A stretch of DNA of 64,000 nucleotides, taken from NCBI GenBank assembly GCA_963930775.1, contig OZ005691.1, forward strand, positions 10,661,000-10,724,999, read 5' to 3'. This DNA comes from Cliona cf. orientalis. Lineage: Eukaryota; Porifera; Demospongiae; Clionaida; Clionaidae. This document shows, piece by piece, positions 38,003-50,200 of the stretch; position 1 is the first letter of the stretch, and each line of letters starts with the position of its first letter. The position numbers were made by a program, and so were the translations under genes. A model generated the notes under the pieces. That model made no database searches. It saw only the letters and a program-made list of their open reading frames with translations, and was not told the DNA's origin.

Positions 38003-41000
38003 ATGAGTGGTGGTACTGGTACTCTTCGGTGCTGTTCTATGTGTTCTTACTGCTCTCCTGAAGAGAGTCAATTGCTAAACCATGTTTTGAAAATCCATCA
38101 ACACGATCCGAACTTCCACGTTTACTGTGCCTCGTGTTTGAGATCCTATCATACTTTGTCATCATTCAGAAAGCACATCTCTCGCGGGTGTGTCCAAGCT
38201 CAACAAGTAAATGACGATGCAGCAGATGTTGAAGATGGCATAGAGATGGAGGAACAACATTTGCATGGTGAAGAGGATATGGATCAAAGAGCTGACTGCC
38301 AACCAATTTCTCAACAATGGCATGAAGCAAGATTTATATTAAGCATAAAGGAGAAATACGTTCTGTCCCAAGCTGCCGTGGATGCTGTACTGTTCTCAAC
38401 AGCTGAGTTATTCTCTGCTCTACTGGATGACACTCTAGCCAGCTTAAGACTAGATCTACCTGAGGAGTGGATGCAACTGATTCAACAGAGACTAGGGGAA
38501 AGAAGAACACTGTTTTCTGGCCTGTCTACTTCCTACCTACAGCAGAAGTATTTCAAAGAGGAATTCCAACTAGTTGTAAGGATTTCATTAATATTGTAGC
38601 AGTGGTACTTGTCAAGCCTTAAACTTAATTTATATTATGAACTTAGTTTAAATATGTACGTAAAGGCTTGCATCAAGGCGTGTCATGCTCTATAGAACAC
38701 AAAGATTTTTCATGCTAAGACCATGAACTTTGCAAAATTTGACGCAGCACTAGCGATGCAAGGATAGAATTTGTTTCTATCTCTGCGTTTTCGTGCTGTG
38801 TGCATCACACATTGTGCATTTTTGTCATAATAATAATATTATTAGCTTTTTTCCATACCATTATACAGGAGCCTGTTCCTGTCACACTTGGTAGTAGGTT
38901 GGTATGGAAGTCAACCAGACAAAGAAAGAAGATTGTGCGTATACATGACACGATGTACTATGTTCCACTACTAGAGTCACTGAAGGTATTTTTGTACTGT
39001 TGTGTTCAACATCCATGATAATGGATGTGAGTGTATTATGACTTGTGAATAATTGTTAGGCACTTTTAATGAAGCCTGATGTTAGAGAAGAGGTAGAAAC
39101 AGGCCACTGTAGTACTGATGGTGTTCTTAGAGATTTCTGTGATGGCTCTTACGTGAAACAATTGACTGGTGTTGACAACAGTACGTTGCTCCTAGCATTT
39201 TACTTTGATGAATTGGAAGTTGCGAATCCCCTTGGTTCAAGGAGAGGAAAACACAAGTTAGGTGAGTGCATATGACCTTACCGCCACATTATAAAATTGC
39301 TTTATGTGACCACTTTCAAGCATGGATTTCAGTTTAGCTTTCTATCTGTCCCACTTGATATTCTTATAGCAATGTTCTACTGGATGTTGCTAAATATTCA
39401 TCCTGCTCATCGCTCTACTTTGAAGTCAATACAGCTGCTAACGGTTGTGAAAGCAACACATTTGAAAAAGTATGGTATTGACGCTATCTTAGAACCTTCA
39501 ATTCGGGACTTGAAGACCTTAGGAACAACTGTAAGTTTTATAACAACTTATTTAATGTGTGTGTGTGTGCTTGTGCATGTGTGTTTAGCTATGATGCATA
39601 CACACACAGTTTTTTTAATCTAGTGTGTTAAGTTATAATCCAATTATTGGCCCATAAACAATGGTATAGGGAATATCTGTAGACTTCGGACACGCTGTGA
39701 AAGAGTTCAAAGGATACCTCTTGGTGTTTCTCGGCGACACCCCGGCTTCGGGCCTTGTAGGTGGTTTTAAGGAAGGTGTAGGTGGAGCATACCGATGCTG
39801 CCGGACTTGTATGGTTAAGTCTGAAGAACTCTGTACACAGGTAAACCATAGCATGACTAATACTACAGTAATAACAATATTAATATTAATAATTCTTTGA
39901 TGTTACTGTAAACTTCAGCTGAGATGTGGAGAGCTGCGTCTCCGTCATCTCAAGCAGCATAAACGCCACTGTGCACTTGTTGATTCTTCATCAAGTGATT
40001 TTTCAAAGGAGTATGGAGTGAATAGACTAAGTGCCCTTGATGATCTTCCGAAATTTGACGTTTGCAAGTGTCTCCCTCATGACATAATGCATGTGCTACT
40101 GGAAGGAGTTGTGCCTCATCATTTAAAACGTTTACTGCAATATTGTGTGAATACCTCAAAATACTTCACCGTTCAGTATCTCAACACTCAGATAACAACC
40201 TTTTCATATGGATATAGTGAATCAATGAATGCACCCCGTCCAATAGACAGAGATCGGCTTAATTCAAAGGATCAAAAGATAGTACAGTCAGGTATAGTGT
40301 ATGACTACACATGTCACAATGGTAGTACAGGATTCAGGGGTTTCCCTAGGCCAGAGTAGAGCAGCACTGTACCGCTCTATAGCTAGTTGCATTCATTTCC
40401 CTTTGATGTGGTCAAAATGTATACAGGAATGTTAAAACCTTTGATCTTTGACCAAAATGAACAAAAACACCTCTCTACTCAAAATTTCTGGGGAACCCCC
40501 TGGGATTAGCGTTGTTGTTTTTTTTTGTTTCTTTCCAGCATCTCAGATGTGGCTTTTGGCTCGATTATTGCCGCTCATGGTTGGAGTGCAAGTACCAGAT
40601 GGTGATCCCCACTGGCTCTGTTTTATGGAGCTCCTCATGATAATAGTGATGTCCACAGCAGTTGAAGTTACTGAGGACACTGCCTATAGTTTAACAGTCA
40701 TCATTGAGAGCTACCTATTCCATTTTAACCACCTCTACCCAGACTCCATGACTCCAAAGACACATTACTTACTCCACTTGCCTGAACAGATGAGACAGTA
40801 AGCAGAATATTGAGTGACTAGTGTACATTGTGCATGTATACACATAACTCTAGTAATTAGCTAGGCAGCTGCAGTATTATGATAGTGCATGCACATCACT
40901 TTTTGTATTCAGATTTGGTCCACTCCGTCACCAGTGGTGTATGCGTTTAGAGGGTAAAAACTCTCAAATCAAGAGGCTAGTTGGCAAAAATTTTAAGAAT

Positions 41001-41431
41001 TTGCCAAAGACGGTAGCAGAAAGACATCAGAGGTACATGTGCTTGCAACTGCTCTCTGCACCTGGGACATCTTTTACTAACTACCTCTACAGCGGTGATT
41101 CCATTGGCAAAGGTGTGTATATAGATATGTGACGTGAGTTTGTGTGTGTATATACATGTAGCTGAACTTCCGTATTTGGAAATGGTGGCCTTAAGTCAAC
41201 AATCATTGTCAGTGCAGTATCTTATCATAGGTGAAAGATAATTATTATTATTGTTTATCTCCTCTTAGTTGAAACACTACCTGTTGATACTCTTCACCCT
41301 ATTGGTATACGAACAGCTCTGGCCCAGACCTTTCCACATGATGCCCACCTTCCTTTGTAAGTATAAAAATTATACTGAATCACAACATGTGTGCCACATG
41401 CACATACTTGTATTATGCACACGCACGCACA

Positions 41432-41470
<39 letters not shown>

Positions 41471-41872
41471 TATTATGCACACGCACGTGCACACACACAC
41501 ATATACACACACACACTCACTCACTAACTGTCCTTTGTTAACCTTAGCGCTACTTCAGTCATCTGCCTTGGTCACGAATTCCGAGCAGGAACTGTTGTTT
41601 GCCTGAAGCGACCCACTGATGCTGACTACCCCGTGTTTGGAGAAATCATACATATCACTGTCAAACATGATGTGAAATACTTAGTTGTTAGATTACTAAC
41701 TACCATAGATTTTTCGCATCATTTTTTTGCATATAAAGTTATGTCAACAGAGAATTATGAAGTAATTGCATTGAGCAAACTTGCATTGCACCAGGTGCTG
41801 CACAAATATTGTATTCTATCCAACTGCTATGTTATTATTAGGTCTTGTGACCATGTTGAACTTTTTTTGTAA
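38003..41872 (+). CDS. CMC/EnSpm transposase, multi-exon
   Basis: Probable exons: 38003-38575, 38869-38985, 39060-39261, 39370-39530, 39670-39840, 39919-40291, 40539-40797, 40913-41112, 41269-41356, 41549-41872. Each has AG/GT borders. The start MSGGTGTLRCCSMCSYCSPE was chosen because it opens a C2H2-like zinc-finger region (CSMCSYC...H; CASCLRSYHTLSSFRKHI). The catalytic RNase H-like part includes FYFDELEVANPLGSRRGKHK, VFLGDTPASGLVGGFKEGVG with a following CCRTC, and CLPHDIMHVLLEGVVPHHLK. These are hallmarks of EnSpm-type transposases in animals; the acidic residues of FDELEV, GDTPA and PHDIMH are candidates for the DDE triad. A later FGPLRHQWCMRLEGKNSQIK segment is also typical. No stop interrupts the predicted exons. 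Splice sites are predicted by eye. Confidence 0.75.
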
Positions 41873-41928
41873 CATCATAACAGCTTACTATTTTGTATGC
41901 ACACAGCTCTATTAAAGCTACATGCAGT

Positions 41929-41950
41929 GGGGGGGGGGGGGGGGGGGGGG
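41929..41950. repeat. Poly-G tract, 22 bases
   Basis: An uninterrupted G run near the right end of the transposon, 3' of the transposase stop. A (CA)n-rich stretch also lies at about 41,411-41,517, inside a predicted intron. Run length could be unreliable in assembly. Confidence 0.9.
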
Positions 41951-42478
41951 ATCCCAAGTATTGTTAACACAATGTTTGTGCATGTACATGCTGAATATGT
42001 GTATGTTGCTATCATGGTTTAAAGTCTAATTTTTGGCATGTGATGTGTATTGACCATACCACTTTACCTGTTTGTATATGTCATAGTTACCCACTATAGT
42101 GGTAACCAGTGTGTCATATTGCCTTAGTGTGTTAGAACGACATGCGTAGAAATGCTAGTGTGTTACTTTAACACATACCAATGTAAATGACATACTGGTA
42201 ACCCACTACACATAGGTCACTTCAACCTACCGGTTTTTGCTGTGTAGCCCACCGATCCAGTTGGCGTATGATTCTCCTCCAACTGGCTAGTGGGTCTCGT
42301 AGCAGCCAATACCGGACTACTGCTGCTTCTTGTTCATCAGTAGAGTGGTGAGCAGACCGGAGTTCAGCTAGCTGGTCATCAGGGATGCCAAGGATGGTTG
42401 CAATGTCCACTCCTCTCAGCTCCTGTACTATGTTGTTGACAGTGAGAGCTGTAGCATTGGAGGAAGAACAGAAACATA

Positions 42479-43042
42479 CCGTATCCTCCCGAAAATAAGC
42501 CCCCCCTTTTTCAGCAGTAGACATGACCTAGACTGGGGAGGGGGCTTATTTTCGAATATGCACTTTCCCTCGAATATAAACCCCCCTTAGCCACCATCGT
42601 TGGTCACGTACCGCGGGAAATATCCAGAGTTTGCGGCTTGTCTTTTCTCCAAAAGAGCGGCAGCGAGATGATCTGTCAAGTATAGACGGCAACACGAGGA
42701 TCGGCGGTGGGAAAAGGACTTGTTGTTCTGTGTGTGTACGTCTTTAGAGGAAAGTAAAAGCATCTTGACCGGCTCGTAAGTGTCTTCGCCAAGCTAGAAG
42801 TGCCATAATAACAGAATGACTTCAAAACAGGCTTTTCTAAAAGCCAGCACTATCTTTGTACTGGTAGTCAATTGAAGGGCGGGGTTACGTACGTACGTGC
42901 TCGCGCACGTGTATATGTGCAGTCTATCTACTTGGTGGGAGGGGGGCTTATAATCGAGGCAAACATACCTGTGCAAGAACTTGAAGGTCAAAGAGGGGAG
43001 GGGGCTTATTTTCGAAGGGGGCTTATTTTCGGGAGGATACGG
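42479..43042. mobile_element. CCGTATCCTCCCGAAAATAA element, copy 1
   Basis: 564 bp with inverted ends CCGTATCCTCCCGAAAATAA, flanked by TA. The other copies show the empty site AAACATACATGC. It landed about 30 bp upstream of the DD1 acceptor of copy D. A second, inverted copy is at 51,802-52,343; both contain GGGGGCTTATTTTCG in two orientations. Non-coding, probably mobilised by a TA-specific transposase. Confidence 0.8.
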
Positions 43043-43476
43043 TACATGCAAGTCATTAATCGGATGTAAAATGAATGTCCACAGGTACACGCATAATACT
43101 TAATCAGCATAATTAATTCTATACCACGCAACATTAATTTTAAGTTAAGGTATGCAAATTATCCTCACTATGATAATAATATTATTATTAAATTTTAGCC
43201 TCACGCTACTATATTATTATTATGCACGATTTTCACATAAAAACAGTACATAATGGTACATATGCATGTGAAATAAAAAATAATGTCTTCAGGAGCATGA
43301 ACTAGTTACTAAGTACATGTACGTGTGTACCACCACTGTGTCCACCATGAGCAAACTTAGTGGGTGGAGTCAATACACAATATTGATGTACTGCACAAAA
43401 TATCCCTCCAGCAATATGTAATGTTCAAAACAATGAAATTAATTAAGACACACCCACTTTCAGTGGATTGCAATAA

Positions 43477-43713
43477 GGCCACTCCAAATCAATTAGTTGT
43501 TTCTCATCCCCCCTTGATTTCCGCCCGCATGTATTTCCATCAGCACTAGCACAATACAAAAGTATACCGCCTCGATTTTTTGGACTGCTGAACTTATGGT
43601 TTTGACGACCATTTCCCATCAAACTTGTGAATAAACGACCATTTCCAGCCGCCCGCCCGCATCAGTTTTTGGCTCAGGGGGGATGAGAAACAATGAATTA
43701 ATTTGGAGTGGCC
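43477..43713. mobile_element. Harbinger-like small element, TAA duplication
   Basis: 237 bp with inverted ends GGCCACTCCAAATCAATTAG, flanked by TAA (43474-43476, 43714-43716). The empty site in other copies reads CAATAAACACGATC. A 3-bp TWA duplication is typical of PIF/Harbinger. It lies in intron 1 of copy D. Confidence 0.75.
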
Positions 43714-43782
43714 TAAACACAATCATGACTATGGTCAACAATAACCCAGGAAATGCACCACAAACAAACACAGTGTGTAATT

Positions 43783-44208
43783 GGGCTCTTCCATTTAATA
43801 AGCATACACCCCCTATGGATGACTGCTAACGAATGTCCAGGGGGGTATTTTGAGGCTTGTCCAGGGGGGTAAAACACTGATTTTAATGAAGGGAAGGGGG
43901 TATTTTGGTCAAATTTAATTATGTCTAGGGGTGAAATGATCACTAATTGTGGTGTCCAGGGGGGCACTTCGCTCCTTAGGTGATTTCCTTTCCATAAATT
44001 AACCCATTAATTTGTGTCCAGGGGGAACAAAACTTGATTTGATTAATAATCCAGGGGGAGTAGTAATGTTCTTAATTATGTCTGGGGGGAACAGTGACCT
44101 AATTAACGACCGTCTAGGGGGGATGGTTGCTAGTTAATTATGTCCAGGGCTTAAATTTTCCTCACTAGTCATCCATAGGGGGTGCATGGCTATTAAATGG
44201 AATAGCCC
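43783..44208. mobile_element. Small element with ATT duplication
   Basis: 426 bp with inverted ends GGGCTCTTCCATTTAATA continuing to ACCCCCTATGGATGA, flanked by ATT (43780-43782, 44209-44211). The empty site elsewhere reads GTGTAATTTAGGC. The interior is a set of irregular CCAGGGGG repeats. A related, older copy is at 5,287-6,464. Confidence 0.72.
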
Positions 44209-44840
44209 ATTTAGGCTGACAAGACTCTGAGATTCCATGGTCTGGCCTTCTATTATACAAAACATGTCATGTGTTGATCTATTGTCGTATGTCTGATTTC
44301 CACTCACCTAGTTTACGTCCTTTAATTATTTCTCCCTCAATTCTCCTCTTTTCTTGTCTCGATAAACTGTTAAGGTAGCTCAAGTCGGAATAGGAAATGC
44401 GATTTACATTCTTCTTTCTCCTTCCACTCTCCTTGGCCCCCCGGGGGCTGGTCTGGGGGGTAGAAGTTGCCCCCTCACTCTGAGAGTCAGACTGTTCCTC
44501 TTCCATTGCTGATTCATCACTGTAAGTGTCTTCTTCACTGGATGTGTAGGCAGCGCTGTGACTGAGATCGTCAGCCTCGGCAGAGCTGTGAGTGAGTGTG
44601 TCAGCCTCGGGGTATTCCTTGTCTTTTGGTTCATTTACTCGATGGCTACTGTCCATGTCCTTGTCTTTCTCATCATCGGGTCCTCCGCTAGCGCCGCCGC
44701 TGCTGCCCGGCTCGGCCCCGCAGCTCACATCTCCCCTCTCCATTTCAGTAAGCAGCTACTACAATTCTCCGACGATAGGGGCAATATCCTATGTAGCTAT
44801 AAACTATTTTCTTCTCGATCGTTTTAGTGTTACCTCTTCG

Positions 44841-44970
44841 ACTGCTGAACTGGCTGTGGCTGGTTGGGTGCGGTCACGAGATGTTAAGTAGGGGGAGCAC
44901 CTCATAATAATTGTATCCGCTTTGGTGGGTGGGGCTGGTGCAGTAAGCTTCGTAAGGTAAAGGTCGTCAA
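44841..44970 (-). promoter_or_regulatory. Conserved upstream block of copy D
   Basis: About 100-230 bp upstream of the start codon, with GGTGGGTGGGGCTGGTGCAG and terminal AAAGGTCGTCAA as in A, B, C and E. Confidence 0.45.
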
Positions 44971-45102
44971 AGAATTTATATGTGCATGCAAGATCACTGG
45001 GCAAATATCCATCTCCCAAACTATTGGATTGATGGTGGATTGATATAGGAAATTGGATGTGTCTTGATATGTCCTAGACTGCATGGCAGTTCAAATTTCT
45101 GC

Positions 45103-45163
45103 TGATGTGCCCACCGCAGGATAGGGCTAAGTGCCGGGTAGCGGACAGATAGTGGGCACATCA
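45103..45163. repeat. Small hairpin TGATGTGCCCAC
   Basis: Inverted arms TGATGTGCCCAC and GTGGGCACATCA with a ~37-bp loop, in the E-D intergenic stretch. Confidence 0.6.
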
Positions 45164-45628
45164 TGTGTCATACAGCTGTACTCTAGCAGATAGATGTTGG
45201 AGCACATGAAATATCCTACAGTCATCCAATACAGGGAATGTTACAACCACATGAACTATCCCATGCACGCCACGTCACCCCACCATTATACAGAAATCAG
45301 TACAACATTCCATAACAAATTTACAGCAATCAAGGAATCTAGTATAATAATAATAATTATAGCAAACTTGTGTCTCGAAAGTTTTCTCCACAAATTGGTA
45401 TTCTTTGAGTTCTTCCTTCACCTGACACCATCATATCAACTCCATACGGCTTTTAAGATACTGCCAGCGCTAGTGCAGGCATCGCTGCATTTTTTTCATT
45501 TCTGTCGTTTCTTTCTCTCTTTTTTTCTGGACCAATCCTTCCCACTGATCCTACAAACAGTAATGATAATCACACTCCATCGAAATACACAATCATCCAA
45601 AGCCAGATTGATGGAAGTAAAAAAAAAC

Positions 45629-46170
45629 CCCAACATATCAGACTCCGAATGTACTCCCACAAAGCCCAACATATCAGACTGACGGACGTACCACCACAAA
45701 GTCCAACATATCAGACTGACGGAAGTTTACCCACAAAGCCCAACATATCAGACTGATGGACGTACCACCACAAAGCCCAACATATCAGACTGACGGAAGT
45801 ATACCCACAAAGCCCAACATATCAGACTGACGGACGTACCACCACAAAGCCCAACATATCAGACTGACGGAAGTATACCCACAAAGCCCAACATATCAGA
45901 CTGACGGACGTACCACCACGAAGTCCAACATATCAGACTGACGGAAGTATACCCACAAAGCCCAACATATCAGACTGACAGGAATGCTGCCAATTTTAGC
46001 TTGTTCCGGTACCATAGCTTGTTCTCAGTTCAGAAGTCAAACACTTTAAGTTATTATCATGAAATTGGCAGCAATCCCAACATATCAGACTGACGAACAT
46101 ACACCCACAAAGCCCAACATATTAGACTGACATAAGTACACCCACAAATCCCAATATATCTGACTGACGG
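45629..46170. repeat. 37-bp minisatellite with 74-bp dimer structure
   Basis: Tandem units around CCCAACATATCAGACTGACG. Two alternating variants, GGAAGTATACCCACAAAG and GGACGTACCACCACAAAG, give a 74-bp higher-order period. The array is interrupted at about 45,984-46,075 by a small hairpin-ended insert (TGCTGCCAATTTTA and its inverse). It lies between the 3' end of E and the promoter of D. Confidence 0.9.
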
Positions 46171-46929
46171 ACATAGAACCCAAACAATATTGACCTCGGA
46201 AAGGTATTTTCTTTTTAATGCTCACCCTGCAGCACGCTATAAATATGGGATTTTATAGCTATAGGCCTAATTTTATGCCAAAATTAAATAAGCTTACCTC
46301 CTATTGACGTTTATATGGCGCAGAGAACCCGCCCAGAATGCTGTCCTTTCACTTAAAGCAAGTGCATGTTAATGTTCTTAACTTCTCAGAGACACATGGA
46401 AACACTCCAACTTTTGGCGCCAGATCTTGGGGTACAGAGTTCACCGATCAGCTGCAGATTTAACCCCTTGGTTTAACTCCGCCCCCTGATGGCCTCACAG
46501 TGCTAGCGCTAGCGCTGGAGCTGCCAATCGTGAGAAGACATGGAAGATAGCTTTTCTCCCAGTGAGCCTATGATAGAAGCGGCGAGTATCAACTTTAGAA
46601 CAGTGTACCATGCTGATCATGAATGCAGATCTCTGTCAGAAACTATCAGCTATAAGATAGTACTATGCAAGTTGATCTATCCTGATAGAAGTGTTAGGTT
46701 TATGACAGCACAACTATCCACAACATGATATGCAGTATGACGTACGTAAGATAGTTGTAATATCCTGTATCTGGGATAGGCAAAATGATAGTTGGTGTGG
46801 CCAGTAGTGGACAGGTGAGGGATAGTAGCAGCTGGTCTATCCTCCATCTATCATGCACATCGTGACGTATAGGATAGTTCACTTTTTGCCCAGTGTCGAT
46901 GATGCAGGTACAGTAGCGCATGGCCATAA
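46171..46929. other. Intergenic stretch, unassigned
   Basis: I see no recognisable gene. A 62-codon frame begins at 46,540 (MEDSFSPSEPMIEAA) after a GCTAGCGCTAGCGCTGGAGC stretch, with several GATAGT motifs downstream. It could be a short first exon or chance. Confidence 0.25.
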
Positions 46930-47262
46930 AATCTGGAATAAAAATAATAGCCATTCTAGCCTAAGTGAAGCATAAAATTATGATAATAATTATCAAAATA
47001 CTTCGCACAATGATGATCATAATAAAATGATCACGAGTGAACAAGAACAAAAGTAACAGCAAACAACGAATTGCGGAAACTTGCAATACTATTCACCAAA
47101 TAAACGATGGGGGATTGAAACAGCCTAAGTGGAGCATACAATTATAATATTAAATACTGACACAAATATTGCACGCAATAATGATTATAATAGAATGATC
47201 ATGAGTGAACAAGAATTAAAGTAATAATAATTATTAATAATGAATTGAAAATTAATGCAATG
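46930..47262. repeat. Tandemly duplicated 3' flank of the SOCS exon
   Basis: The 3' flank found after the SOCS exon of C (GGAGCATAAAATTATGATA, then AATGATCACGAGTGAACAAG) occurs twice here. The outer copy ends with a remnant of the exon's last codons (TTCACCAAATAAACGATG near 47,093). A local duplication followed by loss is likely. Confidence 0.6.
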
Positions 47263-50200
47263 CTATAAACGATCTTTTATCTTGTCTTTAAGTTTTGCTG
47301 GAAGGGGAACTTTGTCAACATTGCTAGTACTCTTCAGCCAATTTGATAATTTTTCCAGACACAGATTTTGAAGGTTGATATCTGTAGCAAAGAACCAGCA
47401 ATTATTGATCATTGATTCATTCATGACCAGTACCTGAATTAATTTACACATGCATGACACAGAGTATATATACACCACTAATTTTATTGCTATAGTGCTA
47501 TATATAGTGTTCCATACATTATCGATAGACAAGCATTGGATGAATAATTATCAGGACAATTCTGATTTCTGTTTACACATTCTCCATTCCTCGTAGCAGG
47601 AGGCTGGGGTGAGCACCCCCTGCTACACCTCAAGCACACCCACAAAATAGAGGATAGTTGTATAAGTATATTATATAAAATACTAGAGTTCTATAGAGCA
47701 CATACCCCGTGCGCACATTGCGCAATTATCTAGATCTGCTTTTATTTTTGTTGCTGCAGCCAAACGTGTTCCATTAGCATTATTGACGACCTTTACCAGT
47801 GCATAATATTCAATTTTATGCGCATGAGCAGAAAGCACAAGGCCTGCATGCATAATGCATTGAGTGGGCACTGTCGATAGGAAGGCTAGCAAAAAGGCAC
47901 TATTTGTGACACTCGTGGACCATATCCCTCGATGTGAAACACACTGAAACCCGTTTTTCGTCCAATTTGACTGATTCATTGTGCTTACCAGTCGCTCAGG
48001 TGCCTGGACCTCGAGATATGGAGATTTTTCTGCTAACAACAACAACGACGACAACAACGACAACAACGACACGACCAATTATTTTACCCCTTGTGCATGC
48101 ACGCAGGGTAAAAATTGAAAGGATCTACATGTAGTAGCTAGCATGAACATGGTCCACTACTGTCATAAACAGTGCCTTTTGTATGTTGGGTATACCAGTG
48201 CCATGCACTGCACATTAATAACAGGTTAATAATGTAGCTAAAGGCTACCAATTCATCCCTCACTCCTACACATGGCTGACCTTTGAGATACAATTTCTGA
48301 ACTACTTCCAGTGCTCCATGTTCTCCCGCCTCACACAAGGCAATAGCAACAGTGCTCCAAGAGGGAGATGGGTTGTCAGTAAGGAAGACGGTAGAGTACA
48401 CTCTGGGAAGTTGTATCCTATCATACTGACGCTTGAGTTCATATCTCTTGTAGTATGGAATCTGAATCCACTCTCCAACATTATCCAGACGCTGAACACC
48501 GTCGAGGACACTGGTTAGAGTATCTAGTGTCAATGATGGCTCTATGTACACGTATGTATATATAATAATGTGTGTGTACAGAGGTGGACATGTGCACAGA
48601 TGTGATCAGTGCTAGCATCAGTATATTCATGCACAGCTACATACACAATATAAATCACTGCAGGCATGGATTTGCTGTGTAATGTACACACACAATCACA
48701 AGTATCTTCTATATTCCAATACATATACATGTATGTGTGTGTGTGTATGGAGGTGGACATGTGCACAGGTGTGGTCAGAGCTAGCGGATCATGTAGGATA
48801 TCCGACTCCTAACCCTAATTAGACTAACCCTTGTTCTCTAACCATAACCCTAAACCAAACCCTAACAGTAGGAGTTGGATATCCTACATGACCCGAGCTA
48901 GCATCAATGTATTCAACAAAATTAATGCATTTACTACATACACAGTTACATCACTGTATAGGCATGGATTTGCTGTATAATGTATACACACAATCACAAG
49001 TATCCTCTACACTCCAATACATACACATGCCACACCCACATGTACCTGGAGCCCTCTGAATATAGGCTTTGGCTGCAGTTAGAGCAGCCTTTTGTTCCCA
49101 GCGGTGCAGGTCCCCTCCGAGATACCCCCAGCCCCATAAGGCAAAGGGGGAAGACTTCAGATAATAATGGATACATTCATGTCGCTGCTGCTCGTAATCC
49201 TTGCTGTGTTCTCTGATCTTCTCCCTCACACTGTGTGGTATACTGAGGTAGATCATCAGCCTGCCCAGGTCCACCACATGGTTTAGTACAGTGGACAGGT
49301 TGCTATGAGTGAGTGTAGTGTCTGTGAGGGAAATGTGAAGGTCACATTGAAGAATAGTATATGGGTGATCATAGGATACATGTATAGGCCATTGATGAGA
49401 GGTGGCCTTGGGCCAACAAGACAGTTACCCTTATTTGGGGTGGATTCAGCCAAGCATCTCATGTACCCCAACTAAGGTCATGTAACTATAACAGTACAAG
49501 AAGCCATGGCTACAGTTGTAATACACTATCACCGAGTGCACACACACAGGGAGGTGGCCTTTGACCTTAGTGATATGTGTTGATTCCTATTCCCCACATC
49601 AGGTCATTAATGCCCACCACATGGTTTAGTATAGTGGACAGGTTGCTGTGAGTAAGTGTAGTGTCTGTGAGGGAAATGTGAAGGTCACATTAAAGAATAT
49701 TTTATAGAGCATATGCCCCTATAATTAGGACATGGCGTTAATGACATTCTGTGATATTGTTTCCCATTAGCTGATGTGTGCATGATAACAACCATATGCA
49801 TTCAAACTTGATGGCCAAGCACTAATCAACCATATAGATAGGTATTGAAGGTGATCTGGTAATTGTGCACACGGTGACTTAGTGGGTTCAATGGTGGCTA
49901 TATATACTCTCTTATTGCCGCTGCTATTATTGTGATAATATAATTATCTCTTGCCATCACAGTACATGACAAGTGCAGGATGGTAATAGTTGTTGGATGT
50001 TGCCTAGATACCAAAGTTTTTACAGGAAGTTGCTGGCCACCAGAGGGGTATATGGGTGATCATAGGATACATGTAGGCCAATGATGAGAGGGGGTCATGG
50101 GCCAACAAGACAGTTACCCTTGATTGTCGTGGATTCAACCAAGCATCTCATGTACCCAACTAAGGTCTTGTAATCAAAACTTATACCAGTACAAGGAGCC

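Larger units (their letters stand above)
34211..42244 (+). mobile_element. CMC/EnSpm-type DNA transposon, 8,034 bp, two genes
   Basis: Inverted ends CACTGCAAAAAAAGG and CACAGCAAAAACCGG are flanked by TA on both sides (34209-34210, 42245-42246). Joining the flanks restores a sequence like copy E (GTAGTAAGCC). Subterminal regions are rich in TGTGTCA/TGACACA and GGGTTA-type motifs. CMC elements (CACTA, Mirage, Chapaev) share CACTG/CACTA ends and 2-4-bp duplications; the TA dinucleotide best fits the Mirage-like end of that range. It encodes a transposase on the plus strand and a SAM-domain protein on the minus strand, transcribed away from a shared ~150-bp region near 37,850-38,000. Both genes keep open, spliceable exons, so the element may be recent. 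A smaller element has inserted at 35,179-35,825. Confidence 0.82.
32323..44743 (-). pseudogene. Copy D: triple Death-domain gene split by an 8-kb transposon
   Basis: Exon 1 44743-44308 (MERGDVSCGAEPG, 436 bp, open), DD1 42448-42247 continuing at 34208-34140, DD2 33071-32792, DD3 32592-32323. The CMC/EnSpm element 34,211-42,244 interrupts DD1 after the helix ending RRIIRQLD. DD2 is 280 bp rather than 276; the 4 extra bases near 32,865 shift the frame. DD3 is open and its donor is in phase with the Roc exon at 31080. Intron 1 has also received three small elements (42,479; 43,477; 43,783). The copy is almost certainly inactive as a full-length gene, though a truncated product from exon 1 could still be made. 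Confidence 0.8.

Noticed and set aside
45194-45682. 162-codon plus-strand frame with a hydrophobic stretch
   Set aside because: It runs into the 37-bp minisatellite, has poly-Ile and poly-Lys from simple sequence, and shows no family resemblance or splice context.
46540-46728. 62-codon frame MEDSFSPSEPMIEAA as a gene
   Set aside because: It is short, without splice context or a recognisable family; kept only as an unassigned stretch.
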